NCBI GenBank assembly: GCA_027485575.1
Contig: JAIXQU010000060.1
Coordinates: 1 to 46,019 of the forward strand
DNA length: 46,019 bases
DNA from: Cytophagaceae bacterium
GTDB taxonomy: Bacteria > Bacteroidota > Bacteroidia > Cytophagales > Flexibacteraceae
Direction of reading: 5' to 3'
Shown here: positions 34,754-43,645 of the stretch, piece after piece
Position numbering within the stretch: the stretch's first letter is position 1
How the letters are laid out: each line of letters begins with the position of its first letter
Position numbers and translations under genes: made by a program
Notes under the pieces: model-generated
The model's input: the letters and a program-made list of their open reading frames with translations, nothing else
Database searches by the model: none
Told to the model about the DNA's origin: nothing

Positions 34754-35919
34754 ATTGTTTCTGGTTTTTGTAGAAATTGGTTAAAGGCTGACAGAAAGCG
34801 ACTTCCGGAGAGTCCATCGCTTGCACGATGGTCAGCAGCGAGCGTGACAGAAACACAGGAGCGAACATCAAGCATCCCGTTTTCAGCCCAGGGTTGTTCG
34901 GATATCCTTCCAATTCCGATCAGGCCGGTTTGTGGTGGATATATGATGCCATAGAGGGTATCGGCTCCGCTTTCTCCTATACTGGTTAAGGTGAAAGTGG
35001 AATCGCTCAATTCTGAACTTCTTAATTTAAGGTTTCTGGCTCTGGGAATGAGGTCGTTCAGGTCGGCCATGAGCTGGTCCAGACTTTTTTGATCCGCATT
35101 ATGGATGGCAGGAACTATGATGCCTCCCGCCTTAAGGGAAACCACAAATCCGATGTTGATTTCCTTTTTTAAAATAAGTCCATCTTTCCATTCGGCGTTC
35201 AATTCAGGACATTGTTTCACAGCCAGAGCAGCCGCTTTTATATATAGAACTACTGGCAACAACCGGTCTTTCGGACTTCGTTTTACATTCATTTCCGACA
35301 ACCATGCCAGAGCATTCCGCATGTCAATCCTCGATTCCAGATAGTAGTGTGGGATTTCCCGATTCGATTTTGACATGGCCGCGGCCACCGCCAACCGAAT
35401 ACCCAAACTTTGATCTACCGGGGATTTAGATTTTTCGGTTTTACTGGTTTGCGCAGAAATGGCCAATTCAACATCTTCTCTGGTGATGGCCCCGCCTTCT
35501 CCCGTGCCGGTGAGGTCACCCATCTGAATGCCTGAATCTTCCGCCATTCTGCGGGCCAGGGGAGAAATTTTAATCCGATGGGATAAAGATTCATGGGCAG
35601 ATTCCATATCCATTGGTTTAGTTTCATCTGGTTTAATGGTTTCAGGAATCTCAATTGCTGGTTTTTGTTGCGGTAAAGATTCTGCCCCATCATTTATGAC
35701 AGCAATCGTGGTGCCCACTTTTACTTTGTCCCCTACCTGAAGCAACAACTGGTCCACCTTGCCTTCTTCAAAGATTTCGATTTCGATCAATCCCTTCTGG
35801 GTTTCGATTTCGGCAATGATATCGCCTCTTTTCACAAAATCTCCTGGCTTTTTCCGCCATTCTATCAGTGTGCCATCTTCCATATCGGCACCCAGACTGG
35901 GCATTTTGAATTCTATCAT
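34750..35919 (-). CDS. 2-oxoacid dehydrogenase E2 (dihydrolipoamide acyltransferase)
   Basis: A 389-residue core subunit with a single lipoyl domain (residues 1-75, lipoyl lysine K42 in ETQKG, a variant of the usual ETDKA), a peripheral-subunit-binding domain (about 110-145: [23 protein letters not shown]) and a catalytic domain whose DHRASDG motif (H364, D368) matches DHRxxDG. It passes acyl groups from E1 to CoA. It overlaps E1beta by 4 bp upstream and the acyl carrier protein by 4 bp downstream. The short form with one lipoyl domain occurs in pyruvate, branched-chain and acetoin dehydrogenase complexes. No E3 gene is nearby, so the housekeeping lipoamide dehydrogenase is probably shared. 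Confidence 0.92.
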   Translation of the reverse strand: MIEFKMPSLGADMEDGTLIEWRKKPGDFVKRGDIIAEIETQKGLIEIEIFEEGKVDQLLLQVGDKVKVGTTIAVINDGAESLPQQKPAIEIPETIKPDETKPMDMESAHESLSHRIKISPLARRMAEDSGIQMGDLTGTGEGGAITREDVELAISAQTSKTEKSKSPVDQSLGIRLAVAAAMSKSNREIPHYYLESRIDMRNALAWLSEMNVKRSPKDRLLPVVLYIKAAALAVKQCPELNAEWKDGLILKKEINIGFVVSLKAGGIIVPAIHNADQKSLDQLMADLNDLIPRARNLKLRSSELSDSTFTLTSIGESGADTLYGIIYPPQTGLIGIGRISEQPWAENGMLDVRSCVSVTLAADHRASDGLSGSRFLSAFNQFLQKPETI

Positions 35920-36893
35920 TTGCTGAGCATTTTTCTGATTTGTGAAACAATTTGTTCTTTCTGCGGGACACAGGCATCCTCAAGATGTTTGGGATACGGA
36001 ATGGGAACTTCCAATCCACATAGCCTTTCAACCGGAGCATCCAGGTCGTAAAACACATTTTCCATAATCCTTGCTGAGATTTCGGACGAGATGCTGACCG
36101 ATCGCCAGGCGTCTTCCAGAATGATAGCCCGATGTGTTTTCTGAACAGAAGTAAAAATGGCTTTTTCATCCAACGGCCTTAGCGAACGAAGGTCCAATAC
36201 TTCAATATCCATACCCAACACAGCAAGATCTGCCGCAGCTTCCAAAGCTTTTATCACTCCTGAACCATAGGTGATTAAGGATAAATCTTTGCCTTCTTTC
36301 CTGATTTTTGCTTTTGTAATATCGACCTCGACGGCAGTTTCAGGTACTTCGCCTTCCACATTTAACAGGCCGGTGTATTCGAAAAGTATGACAGGATCAG
36401 GGCTTTTTAGTGCTGTCAGTAACATTCCTCTGGCATCTTCATGGGTTCCGGCTGAAATCACATTTAATCCCGGAATATGCGCAAACAAGGGTTCCCAACT
36501 ATGGGAATGCTGCGCCCCAAGTTGCTTTCCAACCCCGCAACTGATCCGGATAACGATGGGTACATGAATCTGGCCACCCGACATATGCAGCAGTGTGGCG
36601 GCATTGTTTACAATCTGGTCCATAGCCAACAGGCTGAAATTGACTGTCATAATCTCCACAATAGGTTTCATTCCACCCAATGCAGCCCCAATTCCAGCTC
36701 CGGTAAATCCTGATTCTGAAAGTGGAACGTCCATAATCCGGTCAGGGCCAAACTCCTGAAACAAACCTTTGCTCACCGCAAAAGCACCGCCATAGCGGCC
36801 CACGTCTTCTCCCATCAGGAATACTTTTGGGTCAGCATGGAGGGCTTCTCTCAATCCCTGTTTCAGGGCTTCGCGGTAGGTAATTTTTGCCAT
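35916..36893 (-). CDS. pdhB: pyruvate/2-oxoacid dehydrogenase E1 beta subunit
   Basis: A 325-residue subunit that forms, with E1alpha, the thiamine-diphosphate heterotetramer that decarboxylates the 2-oxoacid. Family segments: [18 protein letters not shown], the conserved [18 protein letters not shown] (catalytic glutamate region), [16 protein letters not shown], and the C-terminal domain with [17 protein letters not shown] and [13 protein letters not shown]. It is 31 bp downstream of the zinc-ribbon gene and overlaps E2 by 4 bp. Pyruvate is the likeliest substrate given the acetyl-CoA synthetase and PEP synthase nearby; acetoin or branched-chain oxoacids cannot be excluded. Confidence 0.92.
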   Translation of the reverse strand: MAKITYREALKQGLREALHADPKVFLMGEDVGRYGGAFAVSKGLFQEFGPDRIMDVPLSESGFTGAGIGAALGGMKPIVEIMTVNFSLLAMDQIVNNAATLLHMSGGQIHVPIVIRISCGVGKQLGAQHSHSWEPLFAHIPGLNVISAGTHEDARGMLLTALKSPDPVILFEYTGLLNVEGEVPETAVEVDITKAKIRKEGKDLSLITYGSGVIKALEAAADLAVLGMDIEVLDLRSLRPLDEKAIFTSVQKTHRAIILEDAWRSVSISSEISARIMENVFYDLDAPVERLCGLEVPIPYPKHLEDACVPQKEQIVSQIRKMLSK

Positions 36894-36924
36894 TCTCTTT
36901 TGATTTTGGGGTTGAATTGTAGAG

Positions 36925-37197
36925 TTACAAAAGATGGGGATCGCCCTTCCAGCGTTTCAGATGGGGCAACGTATCCAGGGACTTTTGGACCAAACCGGGT
37001 GGCAGGTTCATTTTTCCCATCTGGGTTTTCAGTACGCCCTCCATTTCAAAAAAGGTCATATCCGGATGGACGAATGCGCCATTCTGATAGCAATACATAC
37101 AGTATTCATTGCTTTTAGAACCGTCTTTTTCGGTTCCCTTTAGCGCCTCTGAATCGAGAGGCATAGTACAGCTTTGGCATAAATCTAACTTTTCCAT
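36925..37197 (-). CDS. small zinc-ribbon protein
   Basis: A 90-residue protein with two Cys pairs, CQSC (7-10) and CMYC (33-36), followed by [15 protein letters not shown], which matches the small putative zinc-ribbon family (zinc_ribbon_2 type) common in Bacteroidota and Firmicutes. The C-terminal [11 protein letters not shown] is also typical. It sits between the E1alpha and E1beta genes, splitting a pair that is normally contiguous. Function unknown; a redox- or metal-sensing role for the complex would be speculation. Confidence 0.85.
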   Translation of the reverse strand: MEKLDLCQSCTMPLDSEALKGTEKDGSKSNEYCMYCYQNGAFVHPDMTFFEMEGVLKTQMGKMNLPPGLVQKSLDTLPHLKRWKGDPHLL

Positions 37198-37266
37198 GGT
37201 TTTTTCTTTAGGATTAAATGTTAAGAAAAGAGCTGGTTTGAAGCTCTTTACAATTTATTTTGGTTT

Positions 37267-38259
37267 TTATTCTTTGGGTGAATAAACATAGTTCTGAAGG
37301 TTTTCTACGGGTTCCCATGAGCCGGCCTCCGCAAAATCTACCGCTTGTTGAACTTCTTGATCACAGGCAGACTCAAGGTCTTTAAGCTCAGACTCTATGA
37401 ATTGAAAATTTTCAAGCAGATACTGTTGCATTTTTGGAATCGGGTCCAGCTTTTTCCAGGTTTCTACTTCCATTTTATCCCTGTATAATTCCGCATCAAA
37501 CATGGAGTGGGCTTTGAACCGGTAGGTATTGCACACCATAAAAAATGGCTTCCCTGTCAACCGGATGTATTCAATGGCTTTTTCTGCAGCAGATCTAACC
37601 GACAACACATCCATTCCATCAACGGTTGCAGACTCAATTCCATAGACTTTTCCTTTTGCTTCGATATCCGGATTTGAGTGTGTGTATTGCACAGCCGTTC
37701 CCATAGCATACCGGTTGTTTTCACAGACCATAAGTAGCGGCAATTGCCACAAAGCAGCCAGGTTCATGGCTTCATGAAATTCGCCTTCGGCCATGGCGCC
37801 TTCTCCAAAAAAACAAGCTGTGAGGTCAGCTTTTTCCTGTTTTTTGCTTGCCAAAGCAAGGCCAACGGCAACAGGCAAATGACTGGCGACAATGGCATTT
37901 CCACCATAGAATTTCTTTTTTGCATCAAACAAGTGCATAGATCCTCCGCGTCCCTTGCTGCATCCTTCCACCTTGCCATACATTTCAGCCATGATTTGGT
38001 TGGCAGAAATTCCCCTGGCCAAAGCATGACCGTGCTCCCGATATGTAGCTAAAATATTGTCTTCCGGACCCAGTAAATCCGTAATTCCCACAGCAACAGC
38101 CTCTTCGCCGATGTATAAATGCAGGAATCCTCTGATTTTCGCTTTTGTGTACATCTCAGCAGCTTTTTCCTCAAAACGGCGGATTCGCATCATCTGGAGA
38201 AGAAGGAACACACCTTTCTCTCTTGTAATTTGTAAAGATTGGGACATGTTGTTTTTCAT
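37267..38259 (-). CDS. pdhA: pyruvate/2-oxoacid dehydrogenase E1 alpha subunit
   Basis: A 330-residue thiamine-diphosphate subunit. The TPP motif runs from [15 protein letters not shown] to VCENN (about residues 152-182), with GEG in place of the common [14 protein letters not shown] (about 73-83) and [10 protein letters not shown] (104-112) are family signatures, as is the phosphorylation-loop region [10 protein letters not shown]. An alternative start is M5 (38247). It is 12 bp downstream of the acetyl-CoA synthetase gene and 69 bp upstream of the zinc-ribbon gene. The length fits PdhA- and AcoA-type E1alpha. Confidence 0.92.
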   Translation of the reverse strand: MKNNMSQSLQITREKGVFLLLQMMRIRRFEEKAAEMYTKAKIRGFLHLYIGEEAVAVGITDLLGPEDNILATYREHGHALARGISANQIMAEMYGKVEGCSKGRGGSMHLFDAKKKFYGGNAIVASHLPVAVGLALASKKQEKADLTACFFGEGAMAEGEFHEAMNLAALWQLPLLMVCENNRYAMGTAVQYTHSNPDIEAKGKVYGIESATVDGMDVLSVRSAAEKAIEYIRLTGKPFFMVCNTYRFKAHSMFDAELYRDKMEVETWKKLDPIPKMQQYLLENFQFIESELKDLESACDQEVQQAVDFAEAGSWEPVENLQNYVYSPKE

Positions 38260-38271
38260 TTCAGGTTGAAT

Positions 38272-40017
38272 TCAGGATTGTTCTAAAGTTGAAAGATCGC
38301 CTTCAGGCAGGCCCAGTTCTTTAGCTTTCAGAAGTCGTCTCAGTATTTTACCGCTTCGGGTTTTTGGCAGGTTATCTGCAAACTGGATTTCTTTGGGGGC
38401 CACGGCTGGTCCCAGTTTTTTTCTGGCAAAGGCAATGATGTCCAGTTTCATCGCATCATTTGGAATTTGGCCTGATTTCAAAACCACGAAAGCTTTAACC
38501 AATTCTCCAATCAAAGGATCTGGTTTTCCAATAACTGCCGCTTCTGCTACTGCCGGATGACCCATCAGGCAACTTTCCACTTCAAACGGACCCACCATAT
38601 GGCCTGAAGTTTTGATAATGTCGTCAGCCCGGCCTATAAACCAGAAATAACCATCTGCATCTTTTCTGGCAAGGTCGCCACTGATGTACCAACCATCCCG
38701 GAAACATTTTTTAAACCGCTCTTCTTCATGCAGATAGGTGCGAAATTGTGACGGGAATCCTGCTTTTAAAACCAATTGTCCCTGTTGGTTAGCCTTCTCC
38801 AGAATCTGGATTCCGGTTTCGGTTAACTGTCCGATTGCGGCCTCAATTCCGGGCAGGGGTTTTCCCATAGAGCCTGGACGCACTTTCATGGAAGGGTAAT
38901 TGGCAATCATTATTCCTCCCGTTTCGGTTTGCCACCAGTTGTCAAGAATAGGAAAGCCAAAGGTCTTTTCTCCCCATAAAACCGCTTCGGGATTCAGTGG
39001 TTCGCCTACACTCAGGATCTGCCGAAGGTGAGAAAGATCATATTTTTCATTGGGATTAAAGTCAAGACGCATCAACCGTCTTAAGGCAGTAGGTGCGGTG
39101 TACCATACATTTACTGTGTGCTCCTCCAAAATGGAATACCAGCGCATGGCATCAAATTCTTCCTCATCAAAAATATTGGTGACACCATGAACCAAAGGAG
39201 AAATGATTCCATAGGAAGTGCCTGTCACCCAACCCGGATCGGCAGTACACCAGAAAACATCTCCCGGATGAAAATCCAGTACATATTTACCTGTTGTATA
39301 GTGGGTTAAAACGGCTTTGTGCACATGAAGCGCACCTTTTGGCATGCCGGTGGTTCCACTGGTGAAATGCAACAGGGCGGGATCTTCCGGATCGGTGGGT
39401 GGAATATGAAAAATGGGGAAAGCAGTTTTTATCAATAAAGGAAGTGACAGCACCTTTTCTGAAAGGTTTATATCTGTATCAGTAATCAAAATGTATTTCA
39501 ATTCGGGAAGTCTTTCCAGCATCGGTTTTATCTTTTTCTCAAATTGGGCCAGTGTTGTAACCAAAACCCTGGCTTCACCTTTGCTCAGTCTTTGAAAAAT
39601 AGGTTCTGGTCCGAAGACAGAAAAAAGCGGGCAAAAGACAGCCCCGCATTTGAGAGTTCCGAGTACGGAGATATACATTTCGGGAATTCTTCCCATAAGA
39701 GAAAACACCCTTTCTCCTTTTACAATACCCAAATGGGCAAGCACATTGGCAAACTTTGAAGTCAGGATTTTGAGTTGACCATAGGTAAAATCTTCAAAAC
39801 TTCGGTCCTTTCGTATCCAGCGCAGGGCAACGGTATTCCGGATTTGGTTATCGGCATGTCTGTCAACGGCTTCATAGGCAATATTAATCCCCTGATGATC
39901 CGGCAATCCATGGAGAAATTTGGCTTCTCTTTCCCAGGAAAAGTCGCTGAATGTACTTTCATATTCCAAAAGATTATTCTGGATTTTAGCTTGTTGAAAA
40001 ATCTGTGAAGTCTTCAC
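38272..40017 (-). CDS. acetyl-CoA synthetase / acyl-CoA ligase (AMP-forming)
   Basis: A 581-residue ANL-superfamily ligase that activates a short-chain acid as acyl-AMP and transfers it to CoA. Motifs: LLHFTSGTTGMPKGALH (P-loop), DNWWQTETGG (A5), SGDLARKDADGYFWFIGRADD (hinge), and PKTRSGKILRRLL with the catalytic lysine near residue 557, the site of regulatory acetylation in Acs. The tryptophan in WWQTETGG favours acetate. It is shorter than classic Acs (about 650), matching the AcsA form seen in Bacillus. It is 6 bp after the phosphoribosyltransferase gene and 12 bp before E1alpha. Confidence 0.92.
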   Translation of the reverse strand: MKTSQIFQQAKIQNNLLEYESTFSDFSWEREAKFLHGLPDHQGINIAYEAVDRHADNQIRNTVALRWIRKDRSFEDFTYGQLKILTSKFANVLAHLGIVKGERVFSLMGRIPEMYISVLGTLKCGAVFCPLFSVFGPEPIFQRLSKGEARVLVTTLAQFEKKIKPMLERLPELKYILITDTDINLSEKVLSLPLLIKTAFPIFHIPPTDPEDPALLHFTSGTTGMPKGALHVHKAVLTHYTTGKYVLDFHPGDVFWCTADPGWVTGTSYGIISPLVHGVTNIFDEEEFDAMRWYSILEEHTVNVWYTAPTALRRLMRLDFNPNEKYDLSHLRQILSVGEPLNPEAVLWGEKTFGFPILDNWWQTETGGIMIANYPSMKVRPGSMGKPLPGIEAAIGQLTETGIQILEKANQQGQLVLKAGFPSQFRTYLHEEERFKKCFRDGWYISGDLARKDADGYFWFIGRADDIIKTSGHMVGPFEVESCLMGHPAVAEAAVIGKPDPLIGELVKAFVVLKSGQIPNDAMKLDIIAFARKKLGPAVAPKEIQFADNLPKTRSGKILRRLLKAKELGLPEGDLSTLEQS

Positions 40018-40023
40018 TTGTTT

Positions 40024-40653
40024 TTATGATTTAGGTTGATGCTGTCCTTCGTGGATCCAATAGATTACTTCATCATCTGTAACCGGTGAAAAATCTTTGT
40101 AATACTGGCCTACAGACTTAAAATCCCTTGCCTGATGAAGGCATATAAATTCATCTACTCTGTATCTGAAATAATCAGCCGCTTCAGCAGGAGCAACTGG
40201 AACAACGACTACAATTTTTTTTGGATTTTGGTCCCGTACCATTTGTATGGACTCCAGCATTGTGTATCCCGTTGCGATGCCATCATCAACCAGAATCACC
40301 GTTTTGTTGGTAAGCGAAACCGGTTTTTGGTCACCCATAAATCGTTCATATTGGTCATGAAGAAGTTCACGAATGCGGGCGGTTTCCTCATTGATATAAT
40401 CCGAATCTATGTCCTTTCCCGGATCCAGAATCCTGCCAATCAGACTTACTGAACCTACTGCAAATTCCGGGTTGCATGGATAACCGATTTTTTTGGTCAT
40501 CATTAAGTCGAGGGGAAAATGAAGATGGCGGGAAATGAGAAATGCGATGGGGACGCTGCCTCTGGGTATTGCCAGAACGACACCGTCTTCTTTTCTGTAT
40601 TTCTCCAGATAAGGAAGCAATTGTTGGGCTGCGTCAAAGCGATTTTTATACAT
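40024..40653 (-). CDS. phosphoribosyltransferase-family protein
   Basis: A 209-residue type I phosphoribosyltransferase fold. The PRPP loop is clear: VILVDDGIATGYTM (119-132). The N-terminal GVVLAIPRGSVPIAF and MMTKKIGYPCNPEFAVGSVS belong to a group often annotated as a predicted phosphoribosyltransferase and found with universal stress and Hsp20 genes. The substrate is unknown. First gene of the long leftward unit (6 bp before the acetyl-CoA synthetase), so its upstream region (40654 onward) should carry the main promoter; no convincing one was identified. Confidence 0.85.
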   Translation of the reverse strand: MYKNRFDAAQQLLPYLEKYRKEDGVVLAIPRGSVPIAFLISRHLHFPLDLMMTKKIGYPCNPEFAVGSVSLIGRILDPGKDIDSDYINEETARIRELLHDQYERFMGDQKPVSLTNKTVILVDDGIATGYTMLESIQMVRDQNPKKIVVVVPVAPAEAADYFRYRVDEFICLHQARDFKSVGQYYKDFSPVTDDEVIYWIHEGQHQPKS

Positions 40654-40877
40654 TGGAATAGGGTTAAAAAGAACGATTGATAAAAACTAAAAGACAAGGA
40701 ATACGAAGGTCTTATTTTATGAAAACCAACTTTCTATCCTCTTTCTGGTCAGACTTTTAGCAAGACCGGCTTTATTTCGAAAATTCAGATTTTTATCAAA
40801 AACGATTCATGATTATTTGCAAGAATTTTTATGATTTTGGTCATCTAAGAAGCAATGGTTTTTTTAAAATCAAGTAC

Positions 40878-41022
40878 CTCAGTTCAGCGAAGTCTCAGAC
40901 TTCGTTTTTTTGTATTCAAAACTTAGTTTTGATAGGGCCTAAAAATGCATATGTTCAGTTGGCAGCATATGGGGATTACAAATCCGCTATATCCATCGAC
41001 CGGGATGCCCTTTGGAATATCT
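40878..41022 (+). repeat. structured intergenic repeat, copy 1 (3' end degenerate)
   Basis: Same family as 43466-43620 and 44290-44444, same orientation. Its first hairpin is perfect (CGAAGTC, TCA, GACTTCG), as is the second (TCAAAAC, TTA, GTTTTGA). The third has one G:G mismatch, and the fourth loses its 3' arm. Similarity stops about 10 bp before the MITE-like segment. Confidence 0.85.
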
Positions 41023-41033
41023 GCAAATTATTT

Positions 41034-41296
41034 AGGGCCTACTGAAAAAAGAATAACAAGTTTTATAGCAATTAAATAAGGCCGCGTTTTAGGAATCAGG
41101 TGCATGGGTTTTAGCTTTAATTCTTAAAAACCTTGCACATAAAATTTATATAATTAGCACTTCTGCTGCTGCATTTCCCATTTTAACCTTACGCCAAAGG
41201 CGCACAAGCACCCCAACCCCTCTCCAGAGGAGAGGAGCTTAAAAATTAGCGAGATAAAAATACAAGAATTACTGGCTTACTTTTTCAGTAAGCCCT
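41034..41296. mobile_element. MITE-like segment, 263 bp
   Basis: The ends read AGGGCCTACTGAAAAA (41034-41049) and, as the reverse complement of the right end, AGGGCTTACTGAAAAA (41281-41296): 15 of 16 identical, differing just beyond by one A. The segment is flanked on both sides by ATTT (41030-41033 and 41297-41300), a possible target duplication, though low in complexity. No transposase frame is inside. An internal CCTCTCC/GGAGAGG hairpin lies at 41219-41235, and the right end itself folds (GGCTTAC at 41274-41280 with GTAAGCC at 41288-41294). Confidence 0.5.
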
Positions 41297-41370
41297 ATTT
41301 AATATCCTCAACCATCCACGCAATTCCCAGGTCAGACCGAGGGTGATGTAAATCAGGTTCTGTTTTCTTT

Positions 41371-43356
41371 CTATCTGCTATCCATCAATAGGACCTGCCC
41401 GACTTGTCTTTTGGGTACATTATCTTTGTTTACGAAGGATATAATCCAAAAATAAACGCCATCCGGGTGTCCCTTTCCTTTCCATCCATCCTTTTTCAGG
41501 TCGCTTACAACGGCTATCCTTTTTCCCCATCGGTTATAAATTTCCATGGATGCTTCTGCTATTCCAAGTATGTGTTTTGGCTCAAAAACTTCATTCCATG
41601 GATCTGAATTTGGGGTAAAAAGAGTTGGCATCTCCAATTTTTCACATTCGGAAATACGGGTTTCAAATCGATTAATACAATTTCTAACTTCCACATCTAC
41701 AAAGTAATCGCCAGGTTCATTTGCTAAAAAAAGCGTATCTGTAGAGCCATCCTGCCAACGAATTTTGGCATCGGGAATTTTGGCCACAAGCCTTACCGGT
41801 CCATCGCCGCAAAAAATATTTGTTCGACTAATCCCGATTTCGGGAATCTTTTGAATCCCTATCTGAACGGTATCCACAAGGGTGTCCAGCTGGCAATTGT
41901 CTATCGCCCGCACCCAATATTTTCCCGGTTGATCAATGGTGATTTCTTTTGCCTGGCTTCCGGTTGACCAGATGTATTGATCAAAAGCTATGGCAGTTTT
42001 ATTTGCCAGTTTTTGAGGTACTCCTTCACAAAAGCTTGTATCTTTTCCCAAATCCAGAATTGCCTGATCTCCGCAATACGTTGTATCCGAAAAAGTAACA
42101 TTCCGGATGGTCGCTGTTTGTGGAACAAGATTCCAGGAAAATGGAAAACTTGTTGTCGGAACAAGTTGGCTGTTGAGAGCAAGGCTGTCGTTTGAATTTG
42201 GATAAACCACTGAGGAATCGCGGCAACCAGTTCCCAATTGGGGATTTGTACGGGCTAATACTAGGGATTCACCGTTGAGAATGACATTCCAATTAAAATA
42301 TCTGCCCGCCATCAAAACAGATCCGTCTTCCAAAACCTGAAGGTCAACCGGAGCCAATGTTTCCGGGTAGTCTACCAAATTGAGAACGTTGCTGCGAATA
42401 AGGTTAAAATCCTGGTCATATTCACTGAGCTGTGGCAGTCCGTTCAACCTAATCCTTTGGATTTGATCTGCCCTTATCCAACCTCCATCTTTCTTTTTCC
42501 TAAAGGGCGTATGTGTCAAATTCATTTGGAATTTTCTTTTCTCAAGGACTTGCTGGCCATCTTTCGAAACACGAACCATATACCAACTGTACAGACCGGT
42601 TTGATTAAAAAAAACATTCAATGGAATCCAATATCCATTATCACCCTCATATGGAAGTACGTATGGAGTAGCGTTTACCAGGAAAATCCGGGTCCATACC
42701 ACTTCGCCATCTGAATTGGTTTTAACAAGGGTATTTCCAGTCCGAAACAAAAAACCGTTATCCGTAGTACAGAAGCCTTCGCCATAAGACCAGCCACGAT
42801 TGTAAGACCTACTCCATAATAGAATCCCATCCGGAGAAAATTTGCTGAGATTGTTATACGGTTCTCCACCACCAATGCGACCTAAATTGCTGTAAATAAA
42901 AAGATTCCCAAACCGATCCTGATCCAGAGAATATGGGTATTGCTCGAATACATTATCATCTAGTACAAATGAAAACACCACATTTCCCAGGCTATCCAGC
43001 TTTGTAAGCATCGCCTGGTTTTTCTGGTTTCTTTTTACCCTATTCAATAAGGCATATCCTCCATTGCTGGTCAATTTAAAAAACGTACGGGTCGTTATGT
43101 TGTTTGTACCGCTCAAAATTTTAAGACCTGGAAAAGAATAAGATAAGCCTTTTTGCAAAGCACCACAAGCAGTAAACCGGAGTAAAATACTGTCATTGGA
43201 CAGCAAGGCTATTTCTCCTCCCTTCAACCCAAGGATCCGGCTTCTGATTCCTGGGTTGGGTACATTCAATCGCTTAAAAAAGACCTGACCAAACAGGTTG
43301 ATTGAACCAAAAAACGGTATTAGAAACAGGGTTAATCGTAGAAGGAGCATTATCAA
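41371..43356 (-). CDS. secreted protein with CHU_C (gliding-motility-associated, T9SS type B) C-terminal domain
   Basis: A 661-residue exported protein. Signal peptide (residues 1-24, ending NLFG). Residues about 30-400 contain repeated short beta units resembling a propeller (SKFSPDGILLWSRSY, VKTNSDGEVVWTRIF, VRVSKDGQQVLEKR), as in proteins annotated as SBBP or delta-60 repeats. About 430-560 is Ig/PKD-like (LDLGKDTSFCEG, YIWSTGSQAKEITIDQPGKYWV). The C-terminal CHU_C domain (about 575-661) is recognised by LFTPNSDPWNEVFEPK and MEIYNRWGKRI. The domain directs export and surface attachment by T9SS. Function otherwise unknown. Flanked by repeat copies 1 and 2. Confidence 0.88.
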   Translation of the reverse strand: MIMLLLRLTLFLIPFFGSINLFGQVFFKRLNVPNPGIRSRILGLKGGEIALLSNDSILLRFTACGALQKGLSYSFPGLKILSGTNNITTRTFFKLTSNGGYALLNRVKRNQKNQAMLTKLDSLGNVVFSFVLDDNVFEQYPYSLDQDRFGNLFIYSNLGRIGGGEPYNNLSKFSPDGILLWSRSYNRGWSYGEGFCTTDNGFLFRTGNTLVKTNSDGEVVWTRIFLVNATPYVLPYEGDNGYWIPLNVFFNQTGLYSWYMVRVSKDGQQVLEKRKFQMNLTHTPFRKKKDGGWIRADQIQRIRLNGLPQLSEYDQDFNLIRSNVLNLVDYPETLAPVDLQVLEDGSVLMAGRYFNWNVILNGESLVLARTNPQLGTGCRDSSVVYPNSNDSLALNSQLVPTTSFPFSWNLVPQTATIRNVTFSDTTYCGDQAILDLGKDTSFCEGVPQKLANKTAIAFDQYIWSTGSQAKEITIDQPGKYWVRAIDNCQLDTLVDTVQIGIQKIPEIGISRTNIFCGDGPVRLVAKIPDAKIRWQDGSTDTLFLANEPGDYFVDVEVRNCINRFETRISECEKLEMPTLFTPNSDPWNEVFEPKHILGIAEASMEIYNRWGKRIAVVSDLKKDGWKGKGHPDGVYFWIISFVNKDNVPKRQVGQVLLMDSR

Positions 43357-43465
43357 ACAAAACCAGGTTTAGAGTTGGCAATCTAGCAATGAAACAGGTC
43401 TTAATAAACAGAAATTAAAAACCAAACTGCATTCCAGGCTCGCGTTCGTATCAAAGAAGTATTTT

Positions 43466-43620
43466 CTCTGTTCGGCGAAGTCACAGACTTTGTTGTTTTG
43501 TATTCAAAGCATAGTTTTGATAGGGCCTAAAAATGCATATGTTCAGTTGGCAGCATATGCGGATTACAAATCCGCTATATCTATCGTCCGGGATGCCCTT
43601 CGGAACATCCGGGACAGCGG
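43466..43620 (+). repeat. structured intergenic repeat, copy 2 (155 bp)
   Basis: The best-preserved copy. Four hairpins in a row: CGAAGTC/GACTTTG (43476-43482, 43486-43492), TCAAAGC/GTTTTGA (43504-43510, 43514-43520), GCGGATT/AATCCGC (43559-43565, 43569-43575) and GTCCGGGATG/CATCCGGGAC (43586-43595, 43606-43615, one internal G:G). It ends 25 bp from the stop of the PIN-like toxin gene. Confidence 0.9.
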
Positions 43621-43645
43621 ATTAGTGATAAGGCGGGCAATTAAT

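Larger units (their letters stand above)
40654..41370. other. 717-bp intergenic region: promoter of the stress array, structured repeat copy 1, MITE-like element
   Basis: From left to right: the upstream region of the phosphoribosyltransferase (40654 to about 40870), the first structured repeat (40878-41022), a 263-bp segment with terminal inverted repeats (41034-41296), and 74 bp before the end of the CHU_C gene. An imperfect TTGAT-AAAA-ACTAA at 40677-40690 loosely resembles an FNR/CRP-type site but is too weak to call. No protein gene is recognised. Confidence 0.5.

Noticed and set aside
40677-40690. FNR/CRP-family site upstream of the phosphoribosyltransferase
   Set aside because: Only the left half TTGAT matches; the right half differs at two of five positions.
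41274-41294. Terminator of the CHU_C gene
   Set aside because: The GGCTTAC/GTAAGCC hairpin is not followed by a U run in the leftward direction and is better explained as part of the end of the MITE-like element.
43526-43580. Functional tRNA gene inside the repeat
   Set aside because: Only D-arm- and anticodon-arm-like parts are present; no acceptor stem, T arm or 3' end can be formed.
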